This document shows positions 35,893 through 47,512 of a stretch of 64,000 nt of DNA, one piece after another. Source of the DNA: Physcia stellaris (taxonomy: Eukaryota > Ascomycota > Lecanoromycetes > Caliciales > Physciaceae); the NCBI GenBank assembly GCA_018902385.1, contig JABSSW010000057.1:62001-126000 (forward strand). The letters run 5' to 3'. Within the stretch, counting starts at the first letter, position 1. Every line of letters starts with the position of its first letter. The notes beneath the pieces were generated by a model that was given only the letters and a program-made list of their open reading frames with translations, was not told where the DNA came from and made no database searches. The position numbers and the translations under genes were made by a program.

Positions 35893-38026
35893 CGCGCGAG
35901 ACTGAGTATGGCTCTCCTGGGGCGAGCTGTGACTGGCGACCGAGGGATCGAGGCTTGAGATGGAAGTTATGGCCGGGAGCTCAACCTGAGCGTAGCCGTG
36001 CTAGATGGCCTTCCTCTCTTCGTGTTGCGATGACGATCTTTCAGCAACCACCTAAAAATGTAATGCCTCTGGAGAATGGTTCGGCAAGGGGAACAGAAGG
36101 GTTTTGATCCCGGCTGCAGGCCACCATCGCTATATGCCCTGGGTTGCCTTAGCATGAACTGGAGTTGTCCGATCTCCCTTGTTCTCCGTAGCGGGGAGAC
36201 TAGAGCAGCCAATATTCCGTGCCTTTGGGTTGCGCATGTGTGCCATGAAAATCATTAGGCCCATTTCGCAAATTTAGAAAGATCTTCCAATAACCGTGAG
36301 ACGCTTGTGAAACTCTTCACGCTGACAAGGGCCACAAGGCCTTGATTGGCTATTTTAGCTTCGGTATCTTGCAGCATTATCTGGGGGATCGCTCGATCAT
36401 GGATTTGTCAATTGCCACATTATTGCTCCTTCTTTTGCACTGCAAGTATTACTACGCCTTTCCGCAGGCCTGCAAATGCTTGCACAGCCAGCAGCATATC
36501 TCACAGATTCTCATTGAAATGTACTTTTCTCACAAATACGGATCAATGGCGGTATGGTTGATTTTTGCTCCAGTCCATGTCCTTGTGAATGCAATGATTT
36601 GGATGGCAGTCTGCACGACATGCTTTGCCCGTATGCAGTGTGAGAGTAAGCTCAGATGATGGTAACTCGTGGAAACGCACAGGCCATGCGAAGCTCTGGC
36701 GTCTGAGCCGAATGGACGAAGTGTGCTTCCATGAGGGAGGTGTGGAGCATTGGCTGTGTTTCAGGAAGTCGTAAGACGGAGCACTATTGCAAAGTTGAAA
36801 CAGCCTAGAAGCATGAAAGAAAGTTTCTAGGAGCGATGGCTGGTCAAGCTTATAAGCGAAAATATAAGCGCAGACGCGCTCCAATCGATCCACTTTGCTA
36901 TTTATATTCTTAGCCCCCAATCCTCCATGGACCATGACCTCCCTTCATCATCCAACATCTCATGAACAACAATGCAAAGTTTTGAGGAAGCTGCGGCCAG
37001 GTCGATGGAAATCACAACATCCCGTTAGTAGTGACATCGCCATGCACCATTTTGATTGCAATCCGTGAAGCATCTTCACAACATCGTTTACGGGCAAGGC
37101 CGTCGGCCAGGGAGTCGTGCGTTACGCCTATTCTAACGGCTCGCTTCTATTGTGTTCTCGTAGCTAGTAACACATTGCTTTTCTAAGCAAACTCAGAGTG
37201 GTGTCCACCGTATCGAACTTGGTGCACGCCAGCCCATACCAAAGTGATACTGTAGGTACCTTGCCTCTTATTCCTTCGGAAGTGTACTACTCTAGTGGAT
37301 TTGGCGAAGAAGCTACGAATATGTAGTCGCCATCGCTCAATGGATCAGGCTGCTATGATTCCACGAGTCATGTCGGTAGATTTTCAACCAACAACATCTT
37401 TTAGTGTTCCATGCCATGCCCTTCCCATATAAACTAGTTCTCGGAATAATATTGCCTGTTAGAGTTGTAAGGTCATTACCGTGCCACTCAAGAATCAAGC
37501 CGTACCGTCTGAGGGCCGCTACACGGAACTTTAGAACCGGTAAGTAGGTGAGACATCCAGTAATTCTTTACCTTCCGATCAAGCAGACTAGCACAGATGC
37601 AGGTCCTGCGGACTCGCGGAGCACTAAATAGCTAAGCTACCATGCTTATGAAACATGTGGGTGTTAAACCCACTCCAGTCATGCATGGTATGTTTCATAT
37701 CTGTCCCTGGTCTTTGGACGGGCCAGCGACCTCTTGCCGTGCCACAGAAGGTTTCAATGCTCCGCCAATCTCCTTGTCTTCCCTTCTCTTATAACCATCT
37801 CTCTGTCCCTCGGCCCTCCCTTTCCCACCCAATCGCGAACAAAGCTATCATCAAAGCCTTGGAATATTCTCCTCGCGTTAGCTGATACTTCTCCCTGTCT
37901 TTCGCTGGCTCTTCATTGTCAGCCAAAGAAAACGGACTTTGAATTGCTATCAACTTCCGAAATACTTTCCTACCACGCTTCACGACGTACGGTACTCTCT
38001 CGTTAATTAACAACCCATATACAACC
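35893..38026. other. Divergent intergenic region, 2.1 kb
   Basis: Promoters for the rhodopsin-domain gene (left) and the repeat-precursor gene (right). Frames at 36342-36935 on both strands were examined and left out; none carries a DUF3328/UstYa motif or other family mark. No repeat seen. Confidence 0.4.
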
Positions 38027-38719
38027 ATGCGTCCGTTCACGCTCACAACTGGCGTGCTGCTCCTAGTCGCCTCGTCCCTTGCTGCTCCTCTCCAACCCCG
38101 ATCAACGCCATTTCCAAATCCTCAGAGCGGCTCTTCAACGTCCACGCCAAGTGAACCATACGTCGATGGTGATGCTGCCGGCATCGATTGCGGACTCGCT
38201 TGCCTCGGGAAGAGTTACGCTGCTACAGCACACTCATGGATATCCTGGCCATTCAAGAGAAGCTTGAACACTCGACAAGACCCCTCCACACCGAGTGAGC
38301 CTTATGTTGATGGCGATGCTGACGGCATCGACTGCGGTCTCGCTTGCCTTGGGAAGAGCTATGCTGCTACAGCACACTCATGGATATCCTGGCCATTTAA
38401 GCGAAGCTTGAACACTCGACAAGACACCTCCACATCTAGTGAGCCTTATGTTGATGACGATGCTACTGGCATCGACTGCGGTCTCGCTTGTCTTGGGAAA
38501 AGCTACGCTGCTACTGCGCACTCGTGGATATCATGGCCCACCAAAAGAAGCCTGAAAGCTCGACAGTCGCTTACCGGCGACCCAATAGCAGCAACGTCGG
38601 TGGGGTCAGCGCAAGTCCGCCCAAAGTCGCGATGGATTCCGGGCACCCCTGCACCTAAGAATCCATCATTTGCATCAAAAATGGGGTGGGTGAGATATGA
38701 TGGTCCATTGAGGCAGTAA
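38027..38719 (+). CDS. Secreted tandem-repeat precursor with Kex2-type sites (candidate KEP/RiPP precursor)
   Basis: A single exon of 230 residues. Signal peptide MRPFTLTTGVLLLVASSLAA, then three near-identical 48-residue units starting at residues 42, 90 and 138. Each has SEPYVDGDA, GIDCGLACLGKSYAATAHSW (a C-x3-C pair), ISWPFKR, then a SLNTRQ spacer. Each unit ends its core with Lys-Arg (residues 77-78, 125-126, 173-174), the cut site of Kex2 protease in the late Golgi. A non-repeated tail of about 55 residues follows, rich in Pro/Ser/Lys. This is the design of Kex2-processed repeat proteins (KEPs), which include alpha-pheromone, repellent and ustiloxin-type RiPP precursors. Nothing resembles known alpha-pheromone cores. 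No UstYa/DUF3328 oxidase lies in this window, so a cyclised RiPP is unproven. The Cys pair could form a disulphide instead. Product and role unknown. Confidence 0.85.
   Translation: MRPFTLTTGVLLLVASSLAAPLQPRSTPFPNPQSGSSTSTPSEPYVDGDAAGIDCGLACLGKSYAATAHSWISWPFKRSLNTRQDPSTPSEPYVDGDADGIDCGLACLGKSYAATAHSWISWPFKRSLNTRQDTSTSSEPYVDDDATGIDCGLACLGKSYAATAHSWISWPTKRSLKARQSLTGDPIAATSVGSAQVRPKSRWIPGTPAPKNPSFASKMGWVRYDGPLRQ
38150..38569 (+). repeat. Three tandem 144-nt coding repeats
   Basis: Copies at 38150-38293, 38294-38437 and 38438-about 38569 (the last is truncated at its spacer). Protein cores are almost invariant. Most DNA differences are synonymous or fall in the spacer (DPSTP/DTSTS) and in residues 7-10 of the unit, which suggests the core is under selection or homogenised by gene conversion. 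Confidence 0.85.
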
Positions 38720-39868
38720 GACGAGTATTGAGGTTTTTTGCACGTTCTTTGGGGAACTACGATGGGTCTTTCTGCGGACAATGAGGCATGTGCCTGTTCA
38801 AGGGTCATGGTGTGATGGTGTCCAGGTAGCAAGGACTGAGGCGGGCAGGCAAGCCTTGGGCTTCTACATACTTATTTGTAATTACAACTTGGCTTCGTGA
38901 TGCTGGGACATACAATTCACTCTTCCCTACCTCCAAGCTTGAATCTTTCTAGCTCTTGAGTTCAGTAATGAATAGCCCATGCTGCTCTTCAGCTCACCTT
39001 CATTGCCAAGCCATTTTAGCGCATTTCAAGCCCTCAAGGTGACAAGGTCAAGCTATCGAAGGCCGGCGGGAATGAAAAACCCAAAAGACATGTGTCTGCT
39101 TTCTTCCAACATGGACCTGATTTGGCAATGGACAAGCTCACTCTGCGGAATCGTCGCGTCGTCTGTTTGCTCGTCGCGATTTGGGTCACAAGATTGAGAC
39201 AAGACGGGCTGGCGAAGTCCGCAGTTACAGTAATTCCCGTTTACCGCTCTAGGAAGAAGGCGAGAAAGGATCATGCCGCCTCGTGGCAGTGCATACTTGG
39301 CGGAAGTCTTCCGCAGCTTGGCGCCAAGTGCTTTCGTCCGAACAAGCAGCTGTCCCTCCATTCGCGTTGTTTGTCTCCTTTGACCCGTCTTGCAGTCCGA
39401 TCTCGTCAAATGGATCTCGCAGCGCTTCAAAAGGAATCATGAGCTTCAAGCCTTGGTGAGCGAAGACGATGCCCGAACAGGCAATAATCTTGCGAGATCC
39501 GACTGCGAAACCTGTCACTTCTGTGTGAACCAGCGAGATGGTGGAACGCGTCACCTCGAGGCCCCCCTTAGCGCGCTGGGCCCTTGGCTCCCTATTGCCG
39601 TTCCAGTGGTTGCGGGGGCTTTACCGAACGCCCTTTAGCGAGAGATCTAATGCATCCCATGATGCACCGTCCGAAGGCGACGGACTGCTTGGCGAGGATG
39701 AAGGAAGCCAATTTCCTTTGCAAACCAGACGTGACTCTCTGGGCAGGTAGGTCCAGCTTCTTGGTACTCTGGATATATAAACACTGGGGGGAAGGCTTTT
39801 CCTTACAGAGCTCTGTATGTTATTATCTCTAACGGCTTAATATAAGAAGTCGAGCTCCTATCATCAAT
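38720..39868. other. Intergenic region, 1.15 kb, with TATA-like site
   Basis: Open frames on both strands at 39053-39554 overlap each other and have no family features. A TATA-like TATATAA lies at about 39774-39780, about 90 bp before the transporter start. Confidence 0.4.
39774..39780 (+). promoter_or_regulatory. TATA-like element of the sugar transporter gene
   Basis: TATATAA, 89 bp upstream of the ATG at 39869, in a usual position for a fungal core promoter. Called by match and distance only. Confidence 0.4.
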
Positions 39869-41786
39869 ATGGTTAAAGGAAAACTAGCGGGACCAGCCTT
39901 GCGAGGGACCATCGCCGGCGTTTGTGGGGTCGCTTTCCTTGTGAGTAATAGTGGCAATCCCATTCTCATACAGTGTGCTTCCAATCAATGTCATTCGTGT
40001 TGTTCAGTGTACACGCCTTATTTGTTCTACGCTCCTTTCCTTGTGCGCTTCTATAATATCAGGCTTCTCCAATATCAAGCCAATTTCTGATCAAGTTCAC
40101 CACCTAGCTTTTCGGCTATGATCAGGGAGTCCTCGGTGCTGTCATCGGTCTTCCATCTTTCCGAAAAGAATTCAACGATCCAAATAGGAACCTTGAAGGT
40201 ATCATTGCCGGCATCTACGACATAGGATGCTTTATCGGCGCAATAGTCGCCTTCTTGACCGCGGACCGCTTTGGCCGTAAAGGCAGTATCTGGTGGGGAA
40301 GCTGGATTATGGTGGTTGGCACCATCCTTCAAACGTCCGCCACCGAGAATGTCCAGATGATATTGTCTCGCACTATTACTGGCATTGGCAATGGTATCAA
40401 TACGGTCAACGTGCCCATCTGGCAAGCTGAGAGCTTCAAGAGTAACAACCGTGGTGTAAGGCTTCTTAGTCGACGATGCTTCCAAAGTGTGCTAATATCG
40501 CAAAGGCCATGCTTATCATCCAAAGCGCTCTGATAGCCTTAGGATTTCCCATCAGCACATTTATGGGACTTGCCAGCAGCCAAGCGGACCCGTCTTCGTT
40601 TGCATGGAGGTGGCCAATCGCTTTCCAAGGCTTTTTCCTGATCATCATTCTCTCTATCCTTCCGTTCTTGCCAGAATCACCACGTTGGCTGGTCCAACAT
40701 GATCGTGTCGAAGAGGCTACCGAGGTCTTTGCGCGACTTGAAAGCAAAACTGCAACTATCAACGACGAAAAAATAATCCGCGAGCGGGACATGGTTGTTG
40801 CATCCGTCCAGAAAGAGCGAGAACTCGGTGAGGCATCCTGGGGCGAAGTCTTCACCGAGGGAAAGAACCGCAACATCAGCCGTGTCCTCCTTGGCGCTGG
40901 ACCGTACATGTGAGTTTGCACCTCGGGGTTGATCTTAGCAATTGCTCTCATCACGGCTTACACATCACAACAGGTTCAATCAATGGTCTGGGATCAACTC
41001 CCTCGCTTACTTTCTTCCGATCACTTTTGAACGCAACATTGGTCTTTCGTCCGAGCTCGCACTCGTCATTTCTGGTGTCCTTGGTATACAGTATTTCCTC
41101 GTCTCGTGGCTGTACGTACTGACAAACCGCGCTCCCTATCCATGTTGGCAGACTGACCCAAAATAGGCCTTATTTCTTCATCGAAAAAGCCGGTCGTCGT
41201 AAAGTCATGATCCTGAGCGCTGCGGGCTGTTCTTTCTGCATGGTGATGATCGCCGTGATGCTCAAAGTCAATACCCTCGCAGTAAGCCTACCCCCCCCCA
41301 CCCGACCCCCGTAACCATTCTCCTAACAGCATCCAAAAACAGTCCCAGTGGGTCTTCGTAGCCTTCTGCTTCCTCTTCTTCGACATCTTCTCCTGGGGAA
41401 TCCTCCCCGTGAGCTGGATGTACGCGTCCGAAATCATGCCTCTCCGCACGCGTAACAAGGGCGTCGCCCTCGGCGTCGGTTCCCACTGGCTGTCCAACTT
41501 CGTCGTCGTCTACGTCACCCCTGGCGCGATCGACAATCTGGGTTACAAGTTGTACATCATATGGGCTGTCTTCAACGCCAGCTTTGTACCCATTACTTAC
41601 TTCTTCTACCCTGAGACTGCGCAGAGGAGTCTGGAGGATATGGATCAGGTGTTTTTGAACGAGAGGTTTGGGATCACGAAGACGAGGAGCCCGGGACCGA
41701 GGAAGCTGGATGGTGATTCTGAGGGGGAGCCGGAGGTGCGGGAATATGATGATAGTGCGAAGGTGGATGCCATGCAGCCGACTTGA
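39869..41786 (+). CDS. MFS sugar transporter
   Basis: Proton-coupled hexose/sugar transporter of the plasma membrane. Six exons, 39869-39940, 40108-40455, 40506-40909, 40974-41111, 41167-41281 and 41343-41786, give 506 residues with about twelve membrane helices. Family marks are LFGYDQGVLGAVI in helix 1, DRFGRKGSIWWGS after helix 2, RTITGIGNGINTVNVPIWQAE, LPESPRWLVQHDR before the central loop, FNQWSGINSLAYFLP in helix 7, EKAGRRKVMILS, PVSWMYASEIMPLRTRNKG and YPETAQRSLEDMD near the end. The set (PESPRW, D-R-x-GRR/K, QxxGIN-like) is that of the sugar porter family. The hydrophilic C-terminus is acidic. Substrate cannot be told; fungal paralogues include hexose, xylose, lactose and quinate porters. 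Confidence 0.92.
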
Positions 41787-41809
41787 ACGAGTATCTAATA
41801 CGGGGTAAT

Positions 41810-41889
41810 CCATGCACTGGCAATCCATGGTACTCGTTTTCGCGCTACCTTGGCTAACCCTTGAAAACGAGTACCACGCCAGTGCATGG
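41810..41889. repeat. Long imperfect inverted repeat downstream of transporter
   Basis: The left arm 41810-41841 (CCATGCACTGG ... GGTACTCGTTTTC) pairs with the right arm 41863-41889 (GAAAACGAGTACC ... CCAGTGCATGG). The stem has blocks of 13 and 11 bp with a small unequal bulge, around a loop of about 21 nt. It lies 24 bp after the stop codon. It could be a very small inverted-repeat element or a 3' UTR hairpin; it is not a bacterial-type terminator. Confidence 0.6.
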
Positions 41890-43568
41890 GACACCTTCTA
41901 AGATATGGCTGGTAGGTTGGCTTAGCTCTATATAGCTAATCTTCTCGTGACGAAGCGTGGCGGGGAAAGGTGATTTTGGAACTTGTGTTGGTAATCTGAA
42001 CCTATCATCGATTTTCCTCTATCTGACCTTGAACAATCACGAAATCTACACACCCACTCAATAAATATCACTGAGTGGAACTGACTACCTACCTCCTTAG
42101 ACCCTTGCTTTTCTACACAAGACCTAATTACTCTTTTCACTTGAATCTCTGCACCGTAGACAGACATCGTTTGGAAGCCATATCAGTTTTGACCAAGGGC
42201 AAGCACCATCTCGAAGCCCAGGGCCACAAGTTCTACAAAGTACAGTCCGAAGGCCCGCTTTGCACGTTCCTTGCCGAACAGGGATCGGACATAGACCTAC
42301 ATACAAATAAACATCCCATCTCAGCACACCTCACCGCTCCCGTCTAACTCACATCTCCACTTCCACCCTCCAAGTTCCATCTCCCCTCGCCCATCCCCCA
42401 TAAAGCCATCAATTCGATCCCACCCCCAACCATCCTCACAGCTCCATCTCCAACAATCCAAACCCCCAACATATCCTCCCCACCCCTAACCCCACCCTTC
42501 TCCCCATCCAGCCACAACCTCCTCCTCTCCCCCAACTTCCTCGCTCCTCGCCAAAGACCACGCGGCCATGTCCCTATCCCTCATCGCACGCCCGTGTCCC
42601 TATACCTGGCCCGCCTTCCAACCCCACTTCCACGGCTACCAACGCATACATTCGCGACTGCGCCGAAGCTGGACGTGGTGCTTGGGCTCGATGCCACTGG
42701 CGGATATCGCGGCCGAGGCTGTGTTTCTGGGGCGAGGGAGAAGGGAGGAAGGGGGGATATGGGGGATATGGGGGAGAGGGGGTGGAATGGGGTATTTTTT
42801 CACGATCTGTAATGGGGCTTTGGGTGCTGCGGAAGGTGCGTCAAATACTCTTCTGATCTTGGGCTTGTGGTGCTGCTTTGCTTTTTGTTGGCATGGGCGA
42901 TGACTCCACTTTTTCTCTTTCTTTCGCCTCTGAGCTACTGAGAGAGGCAAAGTATGAATTGCCGAGACAGATGATCTAAAAGCCGACACCCACCGCGCGA
43001 TGACCATTAAAGCTTGGCACCAAGACGCGCGTGCGTGCGCTGGGTCGTGAGCGGGAATATATGGGGCGAATGCCTGGACCGGCGGGATGTTCCCGAAGAA
43101 GATGGTAGAGGATTTGGTGTATGTAATTGAGTGGGATCGCGAGAGGGAGGCAAGTCACTATCCTTTTGCGGAGGCGGTTGTTGTTGAGGATGTTTTGCCG
43201 GTGGAAGGGACCTGGGGGGTGGAGAGTACTGGGAGAAGGCGATTTGATGGGCGGGCTTTCAACGATATTACCTCATGGAGAATCGGTTTCGTGGTGTGGA
43301 GTTTGGAGAAGCACAAACGATTGAGAGAAAGCGTATTGGAATCGCGGACTCGAATATTCATGTATCGCTTCACTGAACCTCGGAGTGTACACGCGGCACG
43401 CCTCACCACTGGGACGCCATCGCTTGATTATAGATCTTGCCGCATCCTTCACAGTTATGATGGAAGTGTCGTAAAAGTACTCCCCCAAAGTGGTTTCTAG
43501 TGCTTGAACATAAAAGCATTCTAATCGGTGTAAGCTACAAGGGACGACTCCATGATGCGGATTAGGTA
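41890..43568. other. Strand-biased low-complexity region, 1.7 kb
   Basis: 42340-42560 is strongly C-rich on the plus strand and 42720-42840 strongly G-rich, with a short (GGGGGATAT) type repeat near 42760. Open frames at 42075-42347, 42568-42903 and 43087-43500 read as low-complexity or unknown protein. The last (MFPKKMVEDLVYVIEWDRER) is the most protein-like. I could not build a coherent gene from them, so none is called. Confidence 0.35.
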
Positions 43569-46500
43569 TCATGCCACGGTCTTGGTCTCTGGATCAGAAC
43601 GAAAGATCTGCGCTCGCAGCCAATCAAGCAACTCATCATTCCCAGACCACTCTGCTAGTTCGATTACCGTCTTCCCCTGCTCATCTCTGCCCTCAAGGTC
43701 GACTTTATGTTTCGAGAGCAGTAAAACAACATCAAAAAGCCCCATCTGTACAGCCGCGCAGAAAGTCGCCTGAGTATCGTGTGGTGTACCTTCGTCAATG
43801 AGGTGACTAGCCTCCAGTGGTTTCGGAACCAGAGCTTCGACGAGCCTTACGGCAAGGGAATACGTCTTTCTAGACAGTGCAATGGCATATGGGGTAAGGT
43901 CCCATGAGCTACGGACGGTGGGGTCGGCGTGAAACTCAAGCAGCAGCTCGGCTGCTTCGTCGTTTTCTGTGTAGGCCGCGATGTGTAGAGGAGTCCGTTT
44001 GTGGTCATCCACTTCGCCCGTTTCCGCACCTGCTTCGAGGAGTATCCTTGCGATCTCGAGTTCGTTCGTGCGGATAGCCCAGTGGAGCGCTGTGCTCTCG
44101 GTGTCTGGGTCTCTTTCGTGGATCCTCGAATTTTCTTGAAGGAGGGTTTCCTGCAGAAGGTCTTTGTAACCAAGCTTGGCCATGGACCAGAGTGGTAAAT
44201 GCGAATCCTCTGGAAGGTTGACATCCGGTATGCCCTTGTGTTTAGCATGGATCTGAAGTAGTTTGACAAGATTGGAATGCCCATTTTGCCACGCGACAGT
44301 GAGGGGAGTTCTTAACTCATGGTCTTCGATGAGCTGATCTGCCCCCGAATTCAGCAGTGTTCTTATTACGTCTGTGTTTCCAGTTCGGGCAGCGTCGTGA
44401 AGCGGTGTATCCCCACGATCACCCTGTTCATCGATCTGCAGCCCCTTCTCAAGCAGTAGATCGATCATCTCCGGTTTTGTCTTTCCGCTTGAACAGGCAA
44501 CATGCAGCAGGGAACGCTTAGAACCTTCTGCGACATGGTGTTCAACCCCATGATTCAGCAAAGCCTTAACCACAGACACGTGCCCGTGTATGACCGCTTT
44601 GGAGAAGGCGGTATCTCCATCTTGATTTTGTGGTCGCCAGTCGGCGTTCTTCTTGAGCATCGCAGTAACCATGCCGGTTTTGCCACCTTCGGCTGCGATA
44701 ATAAGAGGTGTTGATCCAATATCATTTGGGGTATCAACGTTCACATAGTCAAGGAGGGTCTCTACAACCACCGGGTCATTTTTGGTAGCAGCAAGGGCTA
44801 GAGCTGTGTAGCCTCTCATATTTTTGATGTTTTTGTCGACTTCTGGCCGTTCAAGCAGACGGGACAATAGAGGTCTGTATGCCTTGAGGGCGGCAACCAT
44901 GAGAACTGTATTTGCTCCATCTGTTTTATTTACCGCATTAAGATCCAGAGAGTGGCCGACTCCCTTCTGCGTCATCATCAGGTCAACCAACTCAGGGTAT
45001 CCATTCGACAAAGCCAGAAATGCTGCGGTGGCTCCTTTGTTGTTTCTTGCGTTTACTTCAGCACCGAGTCGTAGCAGTATAGATACCACAGAAGAATGTC
45101 CTCTCAAGCAGGCATACATTAAGGGCGTCTGTCCGAGCTTCGCATCCTGGGAGTTAACATCCATATCTGGCGTCCGGTCCAGTAATTTAGTAATAAAAGC
45201 GCCCATACCATACCAGGCACAAACATGCAGAGCGTTAACACCGGCCCGCACATCCCATGTGGCTTTCACTTGGCTTCTAGAACCAACATACCACGCCATC
45301 TGGATTGTGGCATTTAATCGAGAAGGGCTTTGAAGAAAATCAAGGACGGCGTCCTGGGTCTGAACATCGTTGACTGCTTCTTGTATATGTTCCCCCCAAT
45401 ACGTTGAAGCATACGACAAGAACGGATACTTCTGTAACCTTGAGTCGATTTCTTTGTCTTCTCGGTCACCGCTGCAAGGCGAGGAAAGAGCAGTGTAGTT
45501 TAGGCACTTGAGTGTGCTTCGAGCAAGGTGAACTTGCCCTTCGGGGAAGTGATCTGTCCAATGTTTCTCGAAGTACTCCTGTGCCGTCCGGTGAGCTGTG
45601 CGCACAGCGCCTTCATTTACGATAAGCCCCTTTGTCACCCTCAGTATAACGGCGAAATCTGTCTGTGCTTCAAAGTCCAGCTTTTCTTCTGAAACCTCCA
45701 CTGCCATTGCCTGTACAAGCTCTTCAACGCTTAGAGGCCTGTGAGCAAGGAACACCCAAGACAGAGCTTGCATTGCAATCTCTCGGTTGGTCCTCTCTTG
45801 ATCTTCGATCCGGGCGAGAATGCCAGAATAGATACGGCCAACCTCAGGAGAGAGATCACGGAGTGCTCTTCTAAGGGCCGCTAAGTTTGGCTGGGACTTG
45901 AGAGAACTCATGTGGAGTTTAGCTAGCAGGAACATCCCGTCTGCGGTACGAACTACCTTTTCAATGATCTCCGACTTAAGCTCCCTTTCTTGCTTTGGAT
46001 CGGATGGAAAGGATAGCGCGAGTCTTGTCAAATCAGTGGTGGTATTTCCTCCCCAGTCACTGCGCTTCCTAGTACCTGCAATACCAAGCTCCTGCACCAG
46101 CGTGTACGATACGAATCGTTCGATCTCGGAGTTAGGCGCTCTGATTTCTATTAAAATTTTCCTTGGCTCCACGAGTTCATGCCCCCACCTGCAAGACTTA
46201 TTTTGATTCTTACAATTTTGGCAAATGTCGAAATCTGGGCAAATTGGGCAGTGAAAATGGATATTCAAGTACCCTGGGCATGACGCGCACTGTATGTATG
46301 ATGGCTTAAGCTCATCTGAGGGTCTAGTCGTGAAGAACAGACTCATTTTATGTGTAGAGATCCTCTGTAGTATATCCAACAATGTTGCCCTTTCTTCCTC
46401 TGGATATTCATCTAGGGCATCCACGACGAGATACACCCTCCGGAATGCGCCAGACAAGACCGAAGCCTGGATGATCTGCAAGACATAATCATCATTGGGA

Positions 46501-47512
46501 CGGATTCCATTCTTGCTCTGCTCAACGAAGTCTAGCGCCTCAGGACATAGTGAAAGACGGTCTTGACCGATCAAGAGTTGTTTAAGGATACTTCTGATGA
46601 GATTCGAGTACGATTGTAGTTTTGTCTCCTTGTAATCAAGATATAAGTACACCACGGCATACTGTTGGCTATCGACCTGGCCTCTGCAATGTTCCTCGAG
46701 ATGCCTGATCACTGTGGATGAAAGAACGGTCTGAGTCTTTGTCAGCATCCTTCCAAAATACGATGTCTTACACTGTCCATCACCTTGCCTGCTCCAGGCT
46801 TCCCGACGCAATATAACGGCCACGGCCGACCTGCTCGCCAGGCAATGAATTCTTGAGAGGTCAGAAACCATTCACTAGGAGGGGATAGACCATCTCTAAA
46901 ACAGGTCGCATAGACTAGGTCTTGCCTCTCCGCAAAGTCCAGTCGCGAGAGCTTGTTCAATGCGTCAAGCTTATCACGCTTGAATCGGTCGTCCGCAAGT
47001 CCAACTACCTCCTCATAGATAGCTTCAGACAGGATAAAATGATCTAATTGGATGGTTTGCGCGAAGATCTCATGGACTTTGTCTAGCTCGCCGAACATCG
47101 ATGCTGTACCTGCCTTGTTGAAGTAATGTAGAGATTGAAACATAATCTCATGAAGCTTCCCGGGTTTGATGTACAATTTCTCGTTCAGCTTTTCCAACTT
47201 CTGCTTGAACCGCCCAAATGGCGACTTGGCCTGGAATGGCAAATCTCCCAAAGGCGTTCCATTCTTGAGATCTTGATGCTCGAGGCCCATTGCTTCGATG
47301 AAGTTGTTATACCAAGGTGCATTTTTGTTGAGGTCGACATTTTGCAAGCGCGCTATGAGTTTCTCCTGCTTTTTTTTGATCGACTCTATATCTCGGAGCC
47401 AGTCTCTGTGCTCTTCTTTGGCATGCCTAAACTCCCGAATGTAGCGGATGATTTTGATTGCAGTTTCGACTACAGTGCTCGCTGCCCCATATATACTGAG
47501 AGGATCAACCAT
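43569..47512 (-). CDS. NLR-like protein: HeLo-like N-term, NACHT with ZZ finger, ankyrin repeats
   Basis: Two exons, 47512-46784 and 46730-43569 (53-nt intron), give 1296 residues. Residues 1-200 match the HeLo-like N-terminal domain of fungal STAND proteins (MVDPLSIYGAASTVVETAIK). The join completes Walker A CVGKPGAGKT (near 236-245), and Walker B is VYLVVDALDE. A sensor-type FFTTRPSDE follows. Then comes a ZZ-type zinc finger at about 391-430 (CASC, HFHCPIC, FDICQNC, WGHEL), before the NACHT strand ILIEIRAPNSEIERFVSY resumes. A winged-helix-like region (ALSWVFLAHRPLSVEELVQA) follows, and from about 740 to the end roughly a dozen ankyrin repeats (GQTPLMYACLRGHSSVVSIL, TALHWAIRTNELEIARILLE). 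Such NLRs sense ligands through the repeats and can trigger regulated cell death in heterokaryon incompatibility; that role is inferred here. The ATG at 47512 fits the family start. Confidence 0.92.

Noticed and set aside
36342-36935. Frames on both strands as a UstYa-like oxidase near the repeat precursor
   Set aside because: No His/Cys motif of DUF3328 and the two frames overlap on opposite strands.
38027-38719. Alpha-type mating pheromone precursor
   Set aside because: The repeats are long (48 residues) and lack the short Trp/Cys-Gly-Gln type cores of known fungal alpha pheromones, so only the general Kex2-repeat design is kept.
42075-43500. Several plus-strand frames as one multi-exon gene
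   Set aside because: The stretch is strand-biased low-complexity sequence. No splice pattern joined the pieces and no domain was recognised.
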